From: Anisodus tanguticus
Taxonomy: Eukaryota > Streptophyta > Magnoliopsida > Solanales > Solanaceae
Assembly: GCA_034509755.1 (NCBI GenBank)
Contig: CM067546.1
Span: 32,076,383 to 32,140,382, forward strand
Length of the DNA: 64,000 nucleotides
Reading direction: 5' to 3'
Shown here: positions 46,190 to 56,456 of the stretch, piece after piece
How positions within the stretch are numbered: position 1 is the first letter of the stretch
Layout: the number at the start of each line of letters is the position of its first letter
The notes under the pieces: generated by a model
What the model was told of the DNA's origin: nothing
Databases searched by the model: none
Seen by the model: the letters and a program-made list of their open reading frames with translations, nothing else
Made by a program: the position numbers and the translations under genes

Positions 46190-47711
46190 AAATGACCCGA
46201 ATTTTAAATTGGCCATGAACGACGAATATAATGCACTTATTGAAAATAAGACGTGGGAGTTAGTGCCCCGTCCTTCTGGTGTTAATATTATTCGGTCTAT
46301 GTAGATTTTTACTCATAAAGATAATTTTGATGGTTCTTTTTGCGATGCATAATGCTCGTCTTGTATGTGATGGTAAGACTTAGCAGGTTGGCATAGATTG
46401 TGGTGAGAATTTTAGTTCGGTGGTCAAACATGCTACCATTCGCACTGTTCTCAGTATGGCTCTGTCAAAAGCATGACCAATTCATTAGTTGGATGTGAAA
46501 AATGCTTTTTTACATAGTGATCTTAAGGAGATCGTTTACATGCATCAGCCCTTGGGATTTAGAGACCCAGATATCATCATCATGTCTGTTTATTGAAGAA
46601 GTCCCTGTATGGACTCAAGCATGCCCCACGGGCTTGGTATAAGAGATTTGCAGACTATGTTTCGTCTATTGGGTTTTCTCACAGCAGGTTTAATAATTCA
46701 TTGTTCATATATCGTTGTGGTACTTCCCTGACTTATATTCTATTATATGTGGATGATATTATCTTGACTGCCTCTTCTGATGCTTTGCGCAAGTCTATCA
46801 TGACAATGCTCAGTTCTGAGTTTGCTATGAAAGACTTGGGGGCCTTGAGTTACTTCTTGGGGATTGTTGTCACTCGTCATGCATGTGGGTTATTCTTATC
46901 ACAGTGGAAGTATGCCGCTGAGATCATTGAGCGAGCTGGTATGTCCTCTTGTAAGTCTACTTCCACTTCAGTTGATACTAAACCCAACCTGAATGCTGCG
47001 GCTGGCTCACCTTACGAGGATCCCACCCACTATCGCAGTCTTGCTGGAGCACTTCAATATCTTACTTTCACGAGATCGGATATTACATATGCAGTACAAT
47101 ATGTGTGTTTGTTTATGCATGATCCTAGGGTTGAGCACATGAATATGCTCAAACGCATTATATGATACCTCCAGGGTACACTTGACTATGGCTTGCATCT
47201 ATATCCGTCGTCGACCTCTACGCTTGTCTCGTATACAGATGTTGATTGGGGTGGTTGTCCAGACACCAGATGCTCCACGTCTGATTATTGTATGTTTCTA
47301 GGTAATAAGTTGGTCTCATGGTCTGCCAAGCGACAGTCTACATTATCACGCTCTAGTGCAGAGGCCGAGTATCGAGGGGTAGCCAATGTGGTATCTGAAT
47401 CATGTTGGTTACGAAGTCTTCTATTAGAACTTCATTGTCCCATTCAGAAAGCTACTTTGGTTTATTGTGATAATATTAGTGCAGTCTATCTTTCTGGTAA
47501 TCCGGTTCAACATCAATGCACTAAACACATCGAGATGGATATCCACTTTGTTTGCGAAAAGGTAGCTCGTGGACAAGTACGCGTCTGCCATGTCCCTTCC
47601 ATGTATCAAATTGTAGACATTTTTACTAAGGGTCTTCCCTCGGTTCTATTTGATGATTTTAGGGACAGTCTCAGCGTACGACGATCGCCCGCTATGATTG
47701 CGGGGGTGTGA
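46190..47711 (+). pseudogene. RT and RNase H of element D
   Basis: The RT fingers region (46190-46590) is full of stops, for example in place of Trp and Gln codons in the KA..HQLDV segment. From 46593 a 190-codon piece carries KKSLYGLKHAPRAWY, the catalytic box YVDDIILTAS, and SYFLGIVVTRHACGLFLSQ. A stop (TGA at 47164) interrupts before RNase H, which is open from 47193: YTDVDWGGCPDTRCSTSDY, SRSSAEAEYRG, YCDNISAVYLSGNPVQH, VDIFTKGLPSVLFDDF. It ends just before the purine tract and the 3' LTR. Confidence 0.85.
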
Positions 47712-49090
47712 TAAATGTTGATTACAATAATTGCAGGAAACAGGAAATAAGTAACTGCTAAATATTACAACAAAATGAAATTACAACAAACTGAAATTTC
47801 AATAAGCTGAAACAACAAACTGAGATTACAAGCACTTTAATTTGTTGGGTCGAGTGATGGCACTCTGTCTTTAAGACAAGATTACCCCGTATATATCCTT
47901 TTACATTCTGGACAATAGTCTCCCAAGATAAAACAACAACTCAATAAATGAGCAAAGGATACTCAAGTGTTACTTTGAAGAACTTAGTGTAATGAAATGA
48001 TGCTGAAAAGTAGTAGGAAGATTTCTGTTTTTCGTTTGTGTGTAGTCTCAACAATTGAGCCAAAGGCTTCAATAAATAGTGCATGGAGGGGACTTGTCAA
48101 CTGCCAAACTAATTGTTGTTAATGGCCATGTAATGACAATTAGTGAGGAGTAATTCAACAAAGTAAATGACTGAATTAATGTGCAACGTATTGGAGCTTT
48201 AGTGAGGAGTTATTCAGCCAAATAAATGACTGAATTGATGTGCAGATTAATGGAGTTTTAACGTTTCAAAAACCAACCCAAAAGACACAAGTTCTCTTTC
48301 CAATTTTATCTTACCTGAAACTTCAGGGACCAAACTATTAATATGAAGCAATTTGGGTCCAAAAAGATAATATCAGAAGAAACCCAAAGCTCAAAGCCCA
48401 CAACCTGAGCCCGGACGGGCGGGCGACGGCGGCGCGCGTGTGGACTTAGCTTCGAACCAAAGCACATCTAGGTCATCTCTCCTTCAAACACATGGGTTAC
48501 CCCTTGGGGTCCCAAACCCTTAGCCAATTTTGAAACTTATAAACTAAACAAATCTTTCTTCCCCCACCGATGAGGGAGAATTGGTCTATATCACATTTTC
48601 ATGCTTCAAACACCTCACTTCGTGGACCAATATCTCTTTCATTTCTCAACGAAATTTGACGATCCTTGGCCCTACGGTCATCTACTCACTTAGTAGATTA
48701 TGCATGTGTGAAGAATCAAAGTCTCCAATATGCGGAACCCTAGTGTTTAAGTCATTAAATATGGGTGGACTCAACTCCCACCAAAGGCAAATTTCCAACA
48801 ATAAATAGCACCGATATACACGGTATATACACTGCCCAATGTCTACCGTGTATATCACGGATAACACGAGCAATATAAGGAAATACCGAGACCGTGTATA
48901 TTACGGTAATATGGGTAGTATATTGTTGTATTTACTTAGCATTGTATACTTACCATAATTGTAGAATTCTTGTACAAATAAAATAGGGTTTTGGGAGTAG
49001 AATAGGAATAGGATTTTCCATATTATGAAAATTGTAAATTGTATATGTACTCATTCATTAATGAAAATAATCAAAGGATTATTTCTTTCA
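47709..49090 (+). repeat. 3' LTR of element D, interrupted
   Basis: The LTR runs 47709-47715, then resumes at 48801 (with 5 bp duplicated) and ends at 49090 in TTTCTTTCA. Without the insertion it is about 292 bp. The interruption after 'tgataaa' is the solo LTR at 47716-48800. Confidence 0.88.
47716..48800. mobile_element. Solo LTR (1,085 bp) inside the 3' LTR of element D
   Basis: It begins TGTTGATTAC and ends TTCCAACA, with TGTTG/CAACA inverted termini. It is flanked by a perfect 5-bp duplication ATAAA (47711-47715 and 48801-48805). There is no coding capacity, primer-binding site or purine tract, so it is a solo LTR left by LTR-LTR recombination. It contains a direct duplication of about 60 bp (48139-48258, 'ttagtgaggagt.attca') and an unusually GC-rich patch at 48411-48445. 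A TATA-like 'ctatttattgaagcc' near 48070 suggests minus orientation, but that is not certain. Confidence 0.88.
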
Positions 49091-49153
49091 TCTAAAACTA
49101 TCAACTTTACATAAGGCAGTTAGTCCAATCGAATTGAGAAACACCTTCAAGTT

Positions 49154-49574
49154 TTAGTAATAATGTGCATGCTCTTCTTCACAGAATTTTTGTGTATACT
49201 TTGGTACTCATCAAAGATTCTAGCTCTGATGAACTGCTTACTTTAATCATCCATCCATATTTATATGGACCTTGATTATATTGTAGAAGGTAAAAGGGAA
49301 AGAAAAAAGATTGAAAATTTTGCAATATGACAATTCAACGTCCTAGTAAAAGTTTGATCTAGGAAAAAGAACAAGAAAAAATTGAAGTTAAATAAATAAT
49401 TACCAAAGCAGGTGTTTCAGTAAGCTTTGTGTTGACCTCAACAATCTCCTCTGAGATTGGAGAATTAATGTCACTGGTGGATTTCACACTTTCAACAGCT
49501 CCAAAACTACTTCCTTGGGAAACAGAATTTTCAGTTTCTGGTAAATCCACAAACACCACTTTTCCTAGAGGGTC
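49154..49574 (-). pseudogene. Glycine cleavage system H-protein remnant, two exon-like segments
   Basis: On the minus strand, 49574-49404 is bounded by an acceptor (TTTTCAG) and a donor (GTAATT) and encodes 57 residues. These include VVFVDLPETENSVSQGSSFG and AVESVKSTSDINSPISEEIV, the lipoyl-lysine region of H-protein (Lys in ESVKSTSD). About 130 bp further on, 49271-49154 encodes GPYKYGWMIKV...ELESLMS...YTK and, after a one-base insertion, FCEEEHAHYY with a stop, which is the H-protein C-terminus. H-protein carries the aminomethyl group between the glycine decarboxylase subunits in mitochondria. No transit peptide or N-terminal exon is visible, so this is a decayed fragment. Confidence 0.85.
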
Positions 49575-49996
49575 CTGAAAACATTCCCTATATATTTGAA
49601 GTCAATATCTTCTCCTACATTTAGAAAAGGTCTTGTTGAAATTTGTCCACCAATATATATGTTTGTGCAATTTGATTTACTTAGTTTGTAATCTCTGTTT
49701 TACGTGTTGTTATTTGAACTCCGTAAAGAAATCCATTCAATCTCTTCCTCATTACGAACAAAAATGTGGGGTTGCGCCATTGTTTTTTTTTGTCCTCCCT
49801 GTAAGAATATATGGACTTCACGTATATACATGTATAAATAATTGTATATTAATTATTATCATTAAAGGGTTGACCCAGATTAAACGTGATTTGATAAGGT
49901 TAAAGTTATATGGGTCTAATTAGACACCTTATAAAATATGAGATTTTATGTGTAGATACCCGGATGTACTTCTAATTTAATGATGAGCTAAACTAA
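49575..49996. other. Gene-free flank before copia element F
   Basis: AT-rich with an unrecognised open frame at 49633-49923 on the plus strand. I searched it for the missing N-terminal exon of the H-protein remnant and saw none. Confidence 0.35.
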
Positions 49997-50264
49997 TGTT
50001 ACATAAATTATGGAGTATTTAATTATAAGAAGGGGTTATGGTCCCCAAATCAGACGTAGGGTTTTCTTGACTGACATCCGATCGCCAGTACAAGAGAAAA
50101 CGACTCACGTCTAGGTTTGGAAGATCAAAACCGTGAGATTGAAGAACAGAATCATTATTATGGATTCAGGTACGCTTCCGCATCTAGCTTTATATTCTCA
50201 ATGTTTTGACATGATAGTTCTTAAGAAAATATGATATATTTCATCTTAAATTTTGGTTCTAACA
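49997..50264 (+). repeat. Probable 5' LTR of element F (268 bp)
   Basis: It starts TGTTACATAAATT and ends GGTTCTAACA, giving TGTTA/TAACA inverted termini. A primer-binding site follows two bases later. There is no second copy for comparison, so the 5' edge is provisional. Confidence 0.6.
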
Positions 50265-50266
50265 AC

Positions 50267-50278
50267 TGATATCAGAGC
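50267..50278 (+). other. Primer-binding site of element F
   Basis: TGATATCAGAGC differs by one base from the initiator tRNA-Met site TGGTATCAGAGC. Confidence 0.7.
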
Positions 50279-51209
50279 CTTTATCATACTAAATCATTGA
50301 GATTTTTTCATTTTGTCTGTATTTAACAAATTAAAATTTTAATAAAAGGTAGATTGTTACAGCCGCAAGGCGGCATTGGTTCGGTCCGGAGGTTGGCCCT
50401 CTGTTACTGTTGTGGCCATAGAAACTTGAGTTCAATTTGTGTTATTGTTCTTTTAAGGATTTAAATAAAATGCAATACATAAAACTGATCTGACAGTAAC
50501 AGTGGGTGTAACCAACAAGTTTTGGAAGGGCTTTTTGGTTTAAATTTGAGATACGGTCAGAAAGTTACGAAAGTACAATATTTTTTGATTCATTTATTTA
50601 TTTTATTTTTCAAAAATAAATAAATAATATAGTATATAAATATATATATTATACTGATAGTTAAGTTTTAGATCAAACCTCAAGCCCAAAGTTTATGTAA
50701 TTAAGATACAGGCCCACACTTGTCTTGAAAATTTATATTTTCTGTTTTGGTGAATTTAAATTTGAATATTGGTATAGTTATATGTATTTTGAGATGAATA
50801 AGTTGAAGCTAGATGTTGCTAAAGTAACCTCTCTTGTGGAGATTTATTTGTTTTGAAATATAAAGGTTGTGTGTTTGTAATCTATATGAATATTGATCGG
50901 TCCAAAGAAGGTTAATATTTAACAGAATTACATATGCATTTTGTGGTAGTAAATATGTGATAATTGGTAGGTATTATGTGTGAATAATTAAATCGGCTCA
51001 AAGGAAGATTTACTATTCGACATGTTCTTTTATTATCAGTGTTTGATTACTACGACAAGATAGCACTTACAAGTTAATATTTTGTCCAAAGATGAAATAT
51101 TAATGGAGTGTCAGGTATCTTGAGATGAGGTCTACCTTTATTCAAATTTATTTTCAGTTTTTGATATAAATTTAATGTGAGCTTATTTTTTTTATTGTTC
51201 TCTAATTCA
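50279..51209 (+). other. Leader of element F, non-coding
   Basis: About 930 bp between the primer-binding site and the first gag-like sequence. It is AT-rich and no gene is visible. It may include later insertions. Confidence 0.4.
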
Positions 51210-52075
51210 GTTGAAATTACACCTGCAAGTATTACTGCCAACATCAATTCTATTCCTATTCTAAATGACACGAACTTCAAATCATACCAAAAAACCTTAA
51301 TATAGTTCTCGGAGTCATGGATCTCGACCTTGCATGATGGATTGATTCTCCACCACCTCTTACAGATAAGAGTTCCTCTGATGAAAAGAGGGAGATAGAA
51401 AGGTGGGAGAGATCAAATCGCATGTGCATGATGATCATGAAGAAGGTCATTCCAGAAACATTCAGGGGCACTATGTCCGACAAGGTTAAGACGGCTAAGA
51501 AATTTATGGCTGAAATTCAAAAGGTATTTGTCAAGAGTGAAAAGACTGAAATTAGTACACTTTTGACAAGTCTGATTTCAATGAGGTACCAAGGAAAATG
51601 AAATATCATGGAGTACATCATGCAGATGTTTCATCTTGCTTCAAAGTTGAAAGCACTTAAGCTGGAACTCTCTGAGGACTTGCTAGTGTATCTGATTTTG
51701 ATATCCCTTCCATCATAATTCAGTCATTTTAAGGTGTGCTATAACTGTCAGAAATAGACTTGGTCTCTAAATGAGCTCATCTCACACTGTGTTTAGGAAG
51801 AGGATAGATTGAAGAAAGAAGTCAGAAAGTGCACACTTAGCCGCTTTTCCAAAGGACAAAAGGAAAGACAAGAAGAGAAAGAATACGGAAGTTGCGGTAG
51901 ATGTCTATTTGCCAGGTTGCCCACCTAAACCAGGGATACAACACCACAAAACAAACAACATAAGAAACCATCTACAGATGGTTGTTTCTTCTGTGGAGCT
52001 GCATGTCATAAGAATAAGCAATGCTCTAACTATCACGCCTGGCGTGCAAAGAAAGGTATGCTTCTTAATTTTTTT
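51210..52075 (+). pseudogene. gag of element F
   Basis: Reading across frames gives LNDTNFKS, then LRIDSPPPLTDKSSSDEKREIERWERSNRMCM-like sequence, LASKLKALKLELSEDLLVYL, and a CCHC knuckle CFFCGAACHKNKQC at about 51985-52026. At least five stops or frameshifts break it. The order follows the UBN2-type gag of copia elements. Confidence 0.7.
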
Positions 52076-52089
52076 TGTTCAAATGTTAA

Positions 52090-53470
52090 TTTGACTTTAA
52101 TACCAAGACACACATCATGGCTAGATTCTGGTGCAACAACTCACATCAGTGTGTCTATGTAGGGTTGTCTGATTTGTTGAAAGCCTAATAATGGTGAAAG
52201 ATACATTTACGTTGGTGATGGCAAGTCGGTGGAAGTCGAAGCAATTGGAACCTTTAGATTATTGTTAAGAACAGATTTTTATTTGGATTTGAATGAGACT
52301 TTTATTGTACCGTCTTTTAGACGGAATTTGATTTTCATTTCAGTTTTGGACAAATTTAATTATTGTTGTTCATTTGGAAATGTAAAATTTAGTCTTTTTC
52401 ATAATTCAAAATTAGTTGGATCCGGTTCATTATTAGGTTACGATAATCTATATTTAATTGACACAATTGTTTCATATAATGAATCCTTGCATGTTAAAAC
52501 AATTAGTATAAACACACAAATTAACCAACAAAAATTCAGTTTCATTATGGCACAAGAGATTAGATCACTTCTCCAAAAGAAAATTGAGAGACTTTGTCTA
52601 AACGGTATTCTCAATCCCCTTGATTTTTCAGATTTTGATGTATATGTGAATTGCATAAAGGGGAAACAAATAAATGTTAGGAGATTTGGAGTCAACAAGA
52701 AACTTGACGTCTTAGAACTGATACACACTGATATTTGTGGATCATTCCCTAAGGCTTCTTGGAATGGTCAACAATATTTCATAACGTTCACAAACGACTT
52801 TTCAAGATATGGCTACATTTATCTTATTCATGAAAAAATTGCAATCACTGGATATGTTAAAAAATTATAAGGCTGAAGTTGAAATCAACTTGGCAAACGT
52901 ATAAAAAGTGTTAGATCTTACCATGGTGGTGAATATTATGGTAGATATGATGGATCATGTGAATAACATTCAGGTCCATTTGCGAAATTTCAAGAGGAAT
53001 GTGGTATCGTCCCACAATACACTATGTCAGTTTCACCCACTATAAATGATGTTGCTAAAAGACGAAACAGAACTCTTAAGGATATGGTGAGAAGTATGAT
53101 TAGTCATTCTATCCTACCTGAATCACTATGGGGAGTAGCATTAAAGATCGCAACATATATACTCAATAGAGTTCCGACTAAGGCAACTAATAAGACCCCT
53201 TATGAGCATTATACAGGCAAAAAACCTAGCTTAAATCATTTGCACATTTGGGATGTCCAGCTGAGACAAGGCTTTATAGGCCAAATGAAAAGAAATTGGA
53301 CTCAAGGACTATTAATTTCTATTTTATTGGATACTCTAAAAGGTCTAGGAGTTACAAATTTTATGATCCCGCTGCTAAGGCTATTTTTGAGATAAATAAT
53401 GCGCGATTTTTTGAAGATGTTGAGTTTGCAGGGGAAGAAAAAATAAATGATTTTGTCTTTGAAGAGGAAA
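52090..53470 (+). pseudogene. Protease and integrase of element F
   Basis: The protease starts at TSWLDSGATTHIS (DSG active site, about 52115). The 213-codon frame 52229-52870 then reads GDGKSVEVEAIGTFRL, the FRRNLIFISVLDKF block and the first catalytic Asp of integrase in HTDICGSFPKASWNG. Further on two catalytic positions are changed: the expected D of the 'SDHGGEY' block reads SYHGGEYYG (about 52913), and the expected Glu of 'NGVAERRNR' is Lys in NDVAKRRNRTL (about 53063). The enzyme would be inactive even if the frame were open. Confidence 0.75.
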
Positions 53471-53639
53471 TATGTTGAAATTCCTCTAAATATTCCTCTA
53501 ATTGTTGTTGACAATGCTCTGAAACAGTCTCATGTATCTGACATTGTTCAAGAAGTAACTCCATATCAAGACAATGTTATTAAACAAACTCTACAACCTC
53601 AAGAACCAATACCATTAAGAAGATCCACTAGATAAAGGA

Positions 53640-54115
53640 GAAGTGCAATTCCAGATGATTATATTGTGTTTCTCCAAAAACATGAGGATGACATTGGAGT
53701 GACGGAAGCTAATCCAATCAACTTCTGTCAATCCATGAAAAGTTCTAACTCTCAAAAGTGAATTGATGCCATGAATGAGGAGATAAAGTCTATGAAAGAC
53801 AATGACGTATGGGACCTTGTCTAATTACCTGAAGGTGTGATGCCCATTGGTTGCAAATAGATATTTAAAACTAAGAGGGATTCGAAGGGCAATGTGGAAA
53901 GGAACAAAGCACGTCTTGTTGCTAAAGGCTTCACCCAGAAAGAAAGCATCGATTATACATAGATTTTCTCTCCGATACGAAAGACTCTTTCAGGACTATA
54001 ATGGCATTAACATTTTGATCTTGAGCTACATCAGATGGATGTAGAGACCGAGTTTCTCAATGATGACATTGATAAGATATTTTATATGGTGCAACCAAAA
54101 AATTGTGTCTTGTGA
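53640..54115 (+). pseudogene. N-terminal RT of element F, truncated
   Basis: MNEEIKSMKDNDVWDLV, the KARLVAKGFTQKESIDY block and QMDVETEFLNDDIDKIFYMVQP (catalytic Asp region) are readable with stops. The sequence then leaves RT at about 54115, before the YVDD box. Confidence 0.75.
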
Positions 54116-54149
54116 TGCAAAGTTAATGATCTGCAAAAAATTGTGTCTT

Positions 54150-54395
54150 TTTCAGAATGCGCTAGCATGGCTTATTCGCATTTGATACCAACATTTTCAT
54201 ACTTCTTTAAATTTCTTGTCCGGGTATGGTCGTCTCTCTTGCTTTGTTTGTGTTTATGCTTTATCTTGAGCCCAGGATCTCTCGGAAACAGTCGCTCTAC
54301 CTACCATGGTAGAGGTAAGGTCTGCATACACTCTACCCTCCCTAGACCCCACGTTGTGGGACCTCACTGGATACATTGTTGTTGTTGATGTTGTT
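54150..54395 (+). mobile_element. TS/SolS-like SINE
   Basis: The 3' half is clear: 'ggatctctcggaaacag..ctctacct', 'ggtaaggtctgcatacactc' and 'ccccacgttgtgggacctcactgg' followed by a GTT-rich tail (54375-54395). This is the TS-type SINE body well known from tobacco and other Solanaceae. The 5' edge is uncertain. It marks where homology to element F ends. Confidence 0.7.
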
Positions 54396-54838
54396 GTCTT
54401 AAGGCCTAACTTGACTAACTTTGGAATTTAAAGTTAAGTCTTAAGGCCTAATTTGACTAACTTTGGAATATAAAGATAGGCCTTAAGGTCTAATTTGACT
54501 AACTTTTGAATATAAAGTTATGCCTTAAGGCCTAACTTGATTAACTTTGGAATATAAAGATAGACCTAACTTGACTAACTTTGAAATATAAAATTATGTC
54601 TTAAGGCCTAACTTGACTGACTTTAGAATATAAAGATAGGCCTTAAGGCCTAACTTGACTAACTTTGGAATCTAAAATTATGTCTTAAAGTCTAACTTGA
54701 CTAACTTTGAAATATAAAGATATCCTTAAGACCTAATTTGACTAACTTTGGAATTTAAAGTTACCTTAAGACCTAATTTGACCAATTTTGGAATATAAAG
54801 TTAGTCATTAAAGTCTAAGTTGACTAACTTTGAATTTT
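54396..54838 (+). repeat. Minisatellite, 42-bp unit, about 10.5 copies
   Basis: The unit is 'gtcttaaggcctaacttgac' plus 'taactttggaatataaagtta'. Eleven starts can be counted from 54396 to about 54798. Unit ends alternate between a 'gtta/atta' and a 'gata' form over the first eight units, suggesting duplication of an 84-bp dimer. It begins directly at the SINE tail. Confidence 0.9.
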
Positions 54839-55259
54839 ATTAAATAACCTACAATTTTACATGTTTTTACAAACAAAGTATGATTTCTTTTTAAAAAAAT
54901 ATAAGAAAATATTATCTAAAAGGGGGAAAGGCACGTCTCCCATTGAAATGGGTGGGATAGACCTCACCTTATGCTTTAATGGTTTGACCTATCTAAAATC
55001 TAATTTAGAACATATAACATACGAGCATAATAACTAAATGATTTCTCCAAAATAATGCCCACAACAACTCAATATTTGCAATTAAAACCAAAAGGCGGCA
55101 TCTTCAGAAGCAATTAGCAAAAATAATTAAGAAAATTACATAAACAATCACCAATACCAAACATTAAACTCCTCTAACTCTGTTCACACACAACACAGTC
55201 ACCAATACCAAACATTAACTTTTAGCATTTACCCTTCTCACTAAAACATCACACTCCTT

Positions 55260-55498
55260 TTTCCAAAAAGGTGGAACTCCCACCCCAAGAGCCCCCATAC
55301 CCCGGTTCGACAGGTCTGTGAATGAGGTAAATCATAGTGACTCAATTGATTTCAAAAGTTAGACCAGCAGTCACGCTCGCGCACAAGGGGCCCTCCTTTA
55401 TTTCAAGAAGTAACCCCCACACTGCCGCTGACGGAATTCGATCCTTGACCATTTTCCAAATATCCCCTTGATAACCAATTGAACTGTCCAAGCGGACT
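55260..55498 (-). mobile_element. tRNA-derived SINE with perfect 16-bp target duplication
   Basis: The direct repeat AAACATCACACTCCTT flanks it exactly (55244-55259 and 55499-55514). Read on the minus strand, the head is tRNA-like (GTCCGCTTGGACAGTTCAAT, later a B-box-like 'ggatcgaattcc') and the tail is T-rich at 55260. Length is 239 bp. The exact family name is not certain; it resembles SolS-type SINEs. Confidence 0.88.
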
Positions 55499-55514
55499 AA
55501 ACATCACACTCCTT

Positions 55515-56240
55515 GATGCAAACATAAACTCATAGAAAACCCAAAAATCAGAAAACTCTGACAAATATTGCAACAAACTCAAAAGGAAAAATTGATATCA
55601 TCAATAGCAAAGAACACCCAAAAGAATGAATTCCCAGGAAAGCAAAGTAATAAACTTTAACAAAAAAAATTTCGTAAACAACACAGTAAGTGAAAAATGA
55701 TATTTTTGTAACCAATTACTACAAAAAGACTCGATCTTTCAAGTTGAAAAACTCAAAACAGCGTAAGCTGACACAAAAATAGAAACTTTCACAGAAAAAA
55801 ACACAATATAAACTATGGTATTCAAGAACAGAAGTATACTTAGAGTGTAAAAAGAAGATAAATATGAAGAGGAAGAAGAAGCGACAAGGCAAAGATTGAG
55901 AAAAATATTCTTTCACTTGACTGTGACTTTATGCACATAACGGGATGAAGAAAAAAGGAGTTCGATTTTAGGTCGAGGTATATTGGTCAGAAAATATTCA
56001 TTAAACGAGAGGAAGGCCAAAAATTAAAGACCACCCATTGGAACGCCAAATATTAAAGACCAGCTCATTGAAGAATATACCGTGCAATTTTTTGATTTCT
56101 CAAAAGTAAACATAATTGGCCCATGTCTATAACCAAATGAAACTAAACGCAGAAAATTATAATTTATAACAATAATTTTGAATATTGGTGGTCTTGAACT
56201 TTTGACACCTAATTTACCTCATGAAAGACTAGGAGTCAAT
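55515..56240. other. Gene-free stretch
   Basis: AT-rich DNA. The open frame on the minus strand at 55719-55916 is Phe-rich low-complexity sequence and unlikely to be a gene. Confidence 0.35.
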
Positions 56241-56255
56241 ATACAAGACAAACAT

Positions 56256-56441
56256 TAAAAAAAAAGGCAGCCGGTGCACTAAGCCAGGTTATGCTTGTAG
56301 TCAGGAAGGGCGGACACAAAAGGTCGTTGTACGCAACCTTACCTTGCATTTTCGTCGAGAGAGAAATGTTTCATCGGCAACCACGAGCCTCTGGTCGAAA
56401 ACGACAAAGAACTTTTACCGATTACTACAAGGTTCCCCTTC
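56256..56441 (-). mobile_element. Au-like SINE with perfect 15-bp target duplication
   Basis: ATACAAGACAAACAT is repeated exactly at 56241-56255 and 56442-56456. On the minus strand the element ends 'agt gcaccggctgcc' plus a T tract. The segments 'ttgtacgcaaccttaccttgca' and 'aaggttccccttc' are typical of the Au SINE family in its usual order. The B-box region has diverged. Length is 186 bp. Confidence 0.88.
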
Positions 56442-56456
56442 ATACAAGACAAACAT

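Larger units (their letters stand above)
42915..49090 (+). mobile_element. Ty1/copia element D with split 3' LTR
   Basis: It has a 5' LTR (42915-43217), a primer-binding site (43218-43229), gag, protease, integrase, RT, RNase H, a GCGGGGG purine tract and a 3' LTR starting at 47709. A solo LTR at 47716-48800 interrupts the 3' LTR. The flanks (TATTC before, TCTAA after) show no target duplication. It is the same family as element E. Stops and frameshifts occur in every domain. Confidence 0.88.
49997..54115 (+). mobile_element. Ty1/copia element F, decayed and 3'-truncated
   Basis: A short LTR (49997-50264), primer-binding site (50267-50278), long leader, gag with zinc knuckle, protease, integrase and the start of RT can be followed. 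Homology to RT stops near 54115, shortly after the first catalytic block; the rest of pol and the 3' LTR are missing, and SINE and minisatellite DNA follow. Stops are frequent, so this looks older than D or the Sireviruses. Confidence 0.75.

Noticed and set aside
42915..49090. Target duplication for element D
   Set aside because: The flanking bases TATTC and TCTAA do not match, and shifting the boundaries by a few bases gives no better pair.
54396..54838. Regular repeats that might suggest a CRISPR-like array
   Set aside because: Units are contiguous without unique spacers, and the sequence is eukaryotic; it is a minisatellite.
55400..55498. tRNA-like sequence on the minus strand
   Set aside because: It is the head of a SINE with flanking target duplications and does not fold as a complete tRNA gene.
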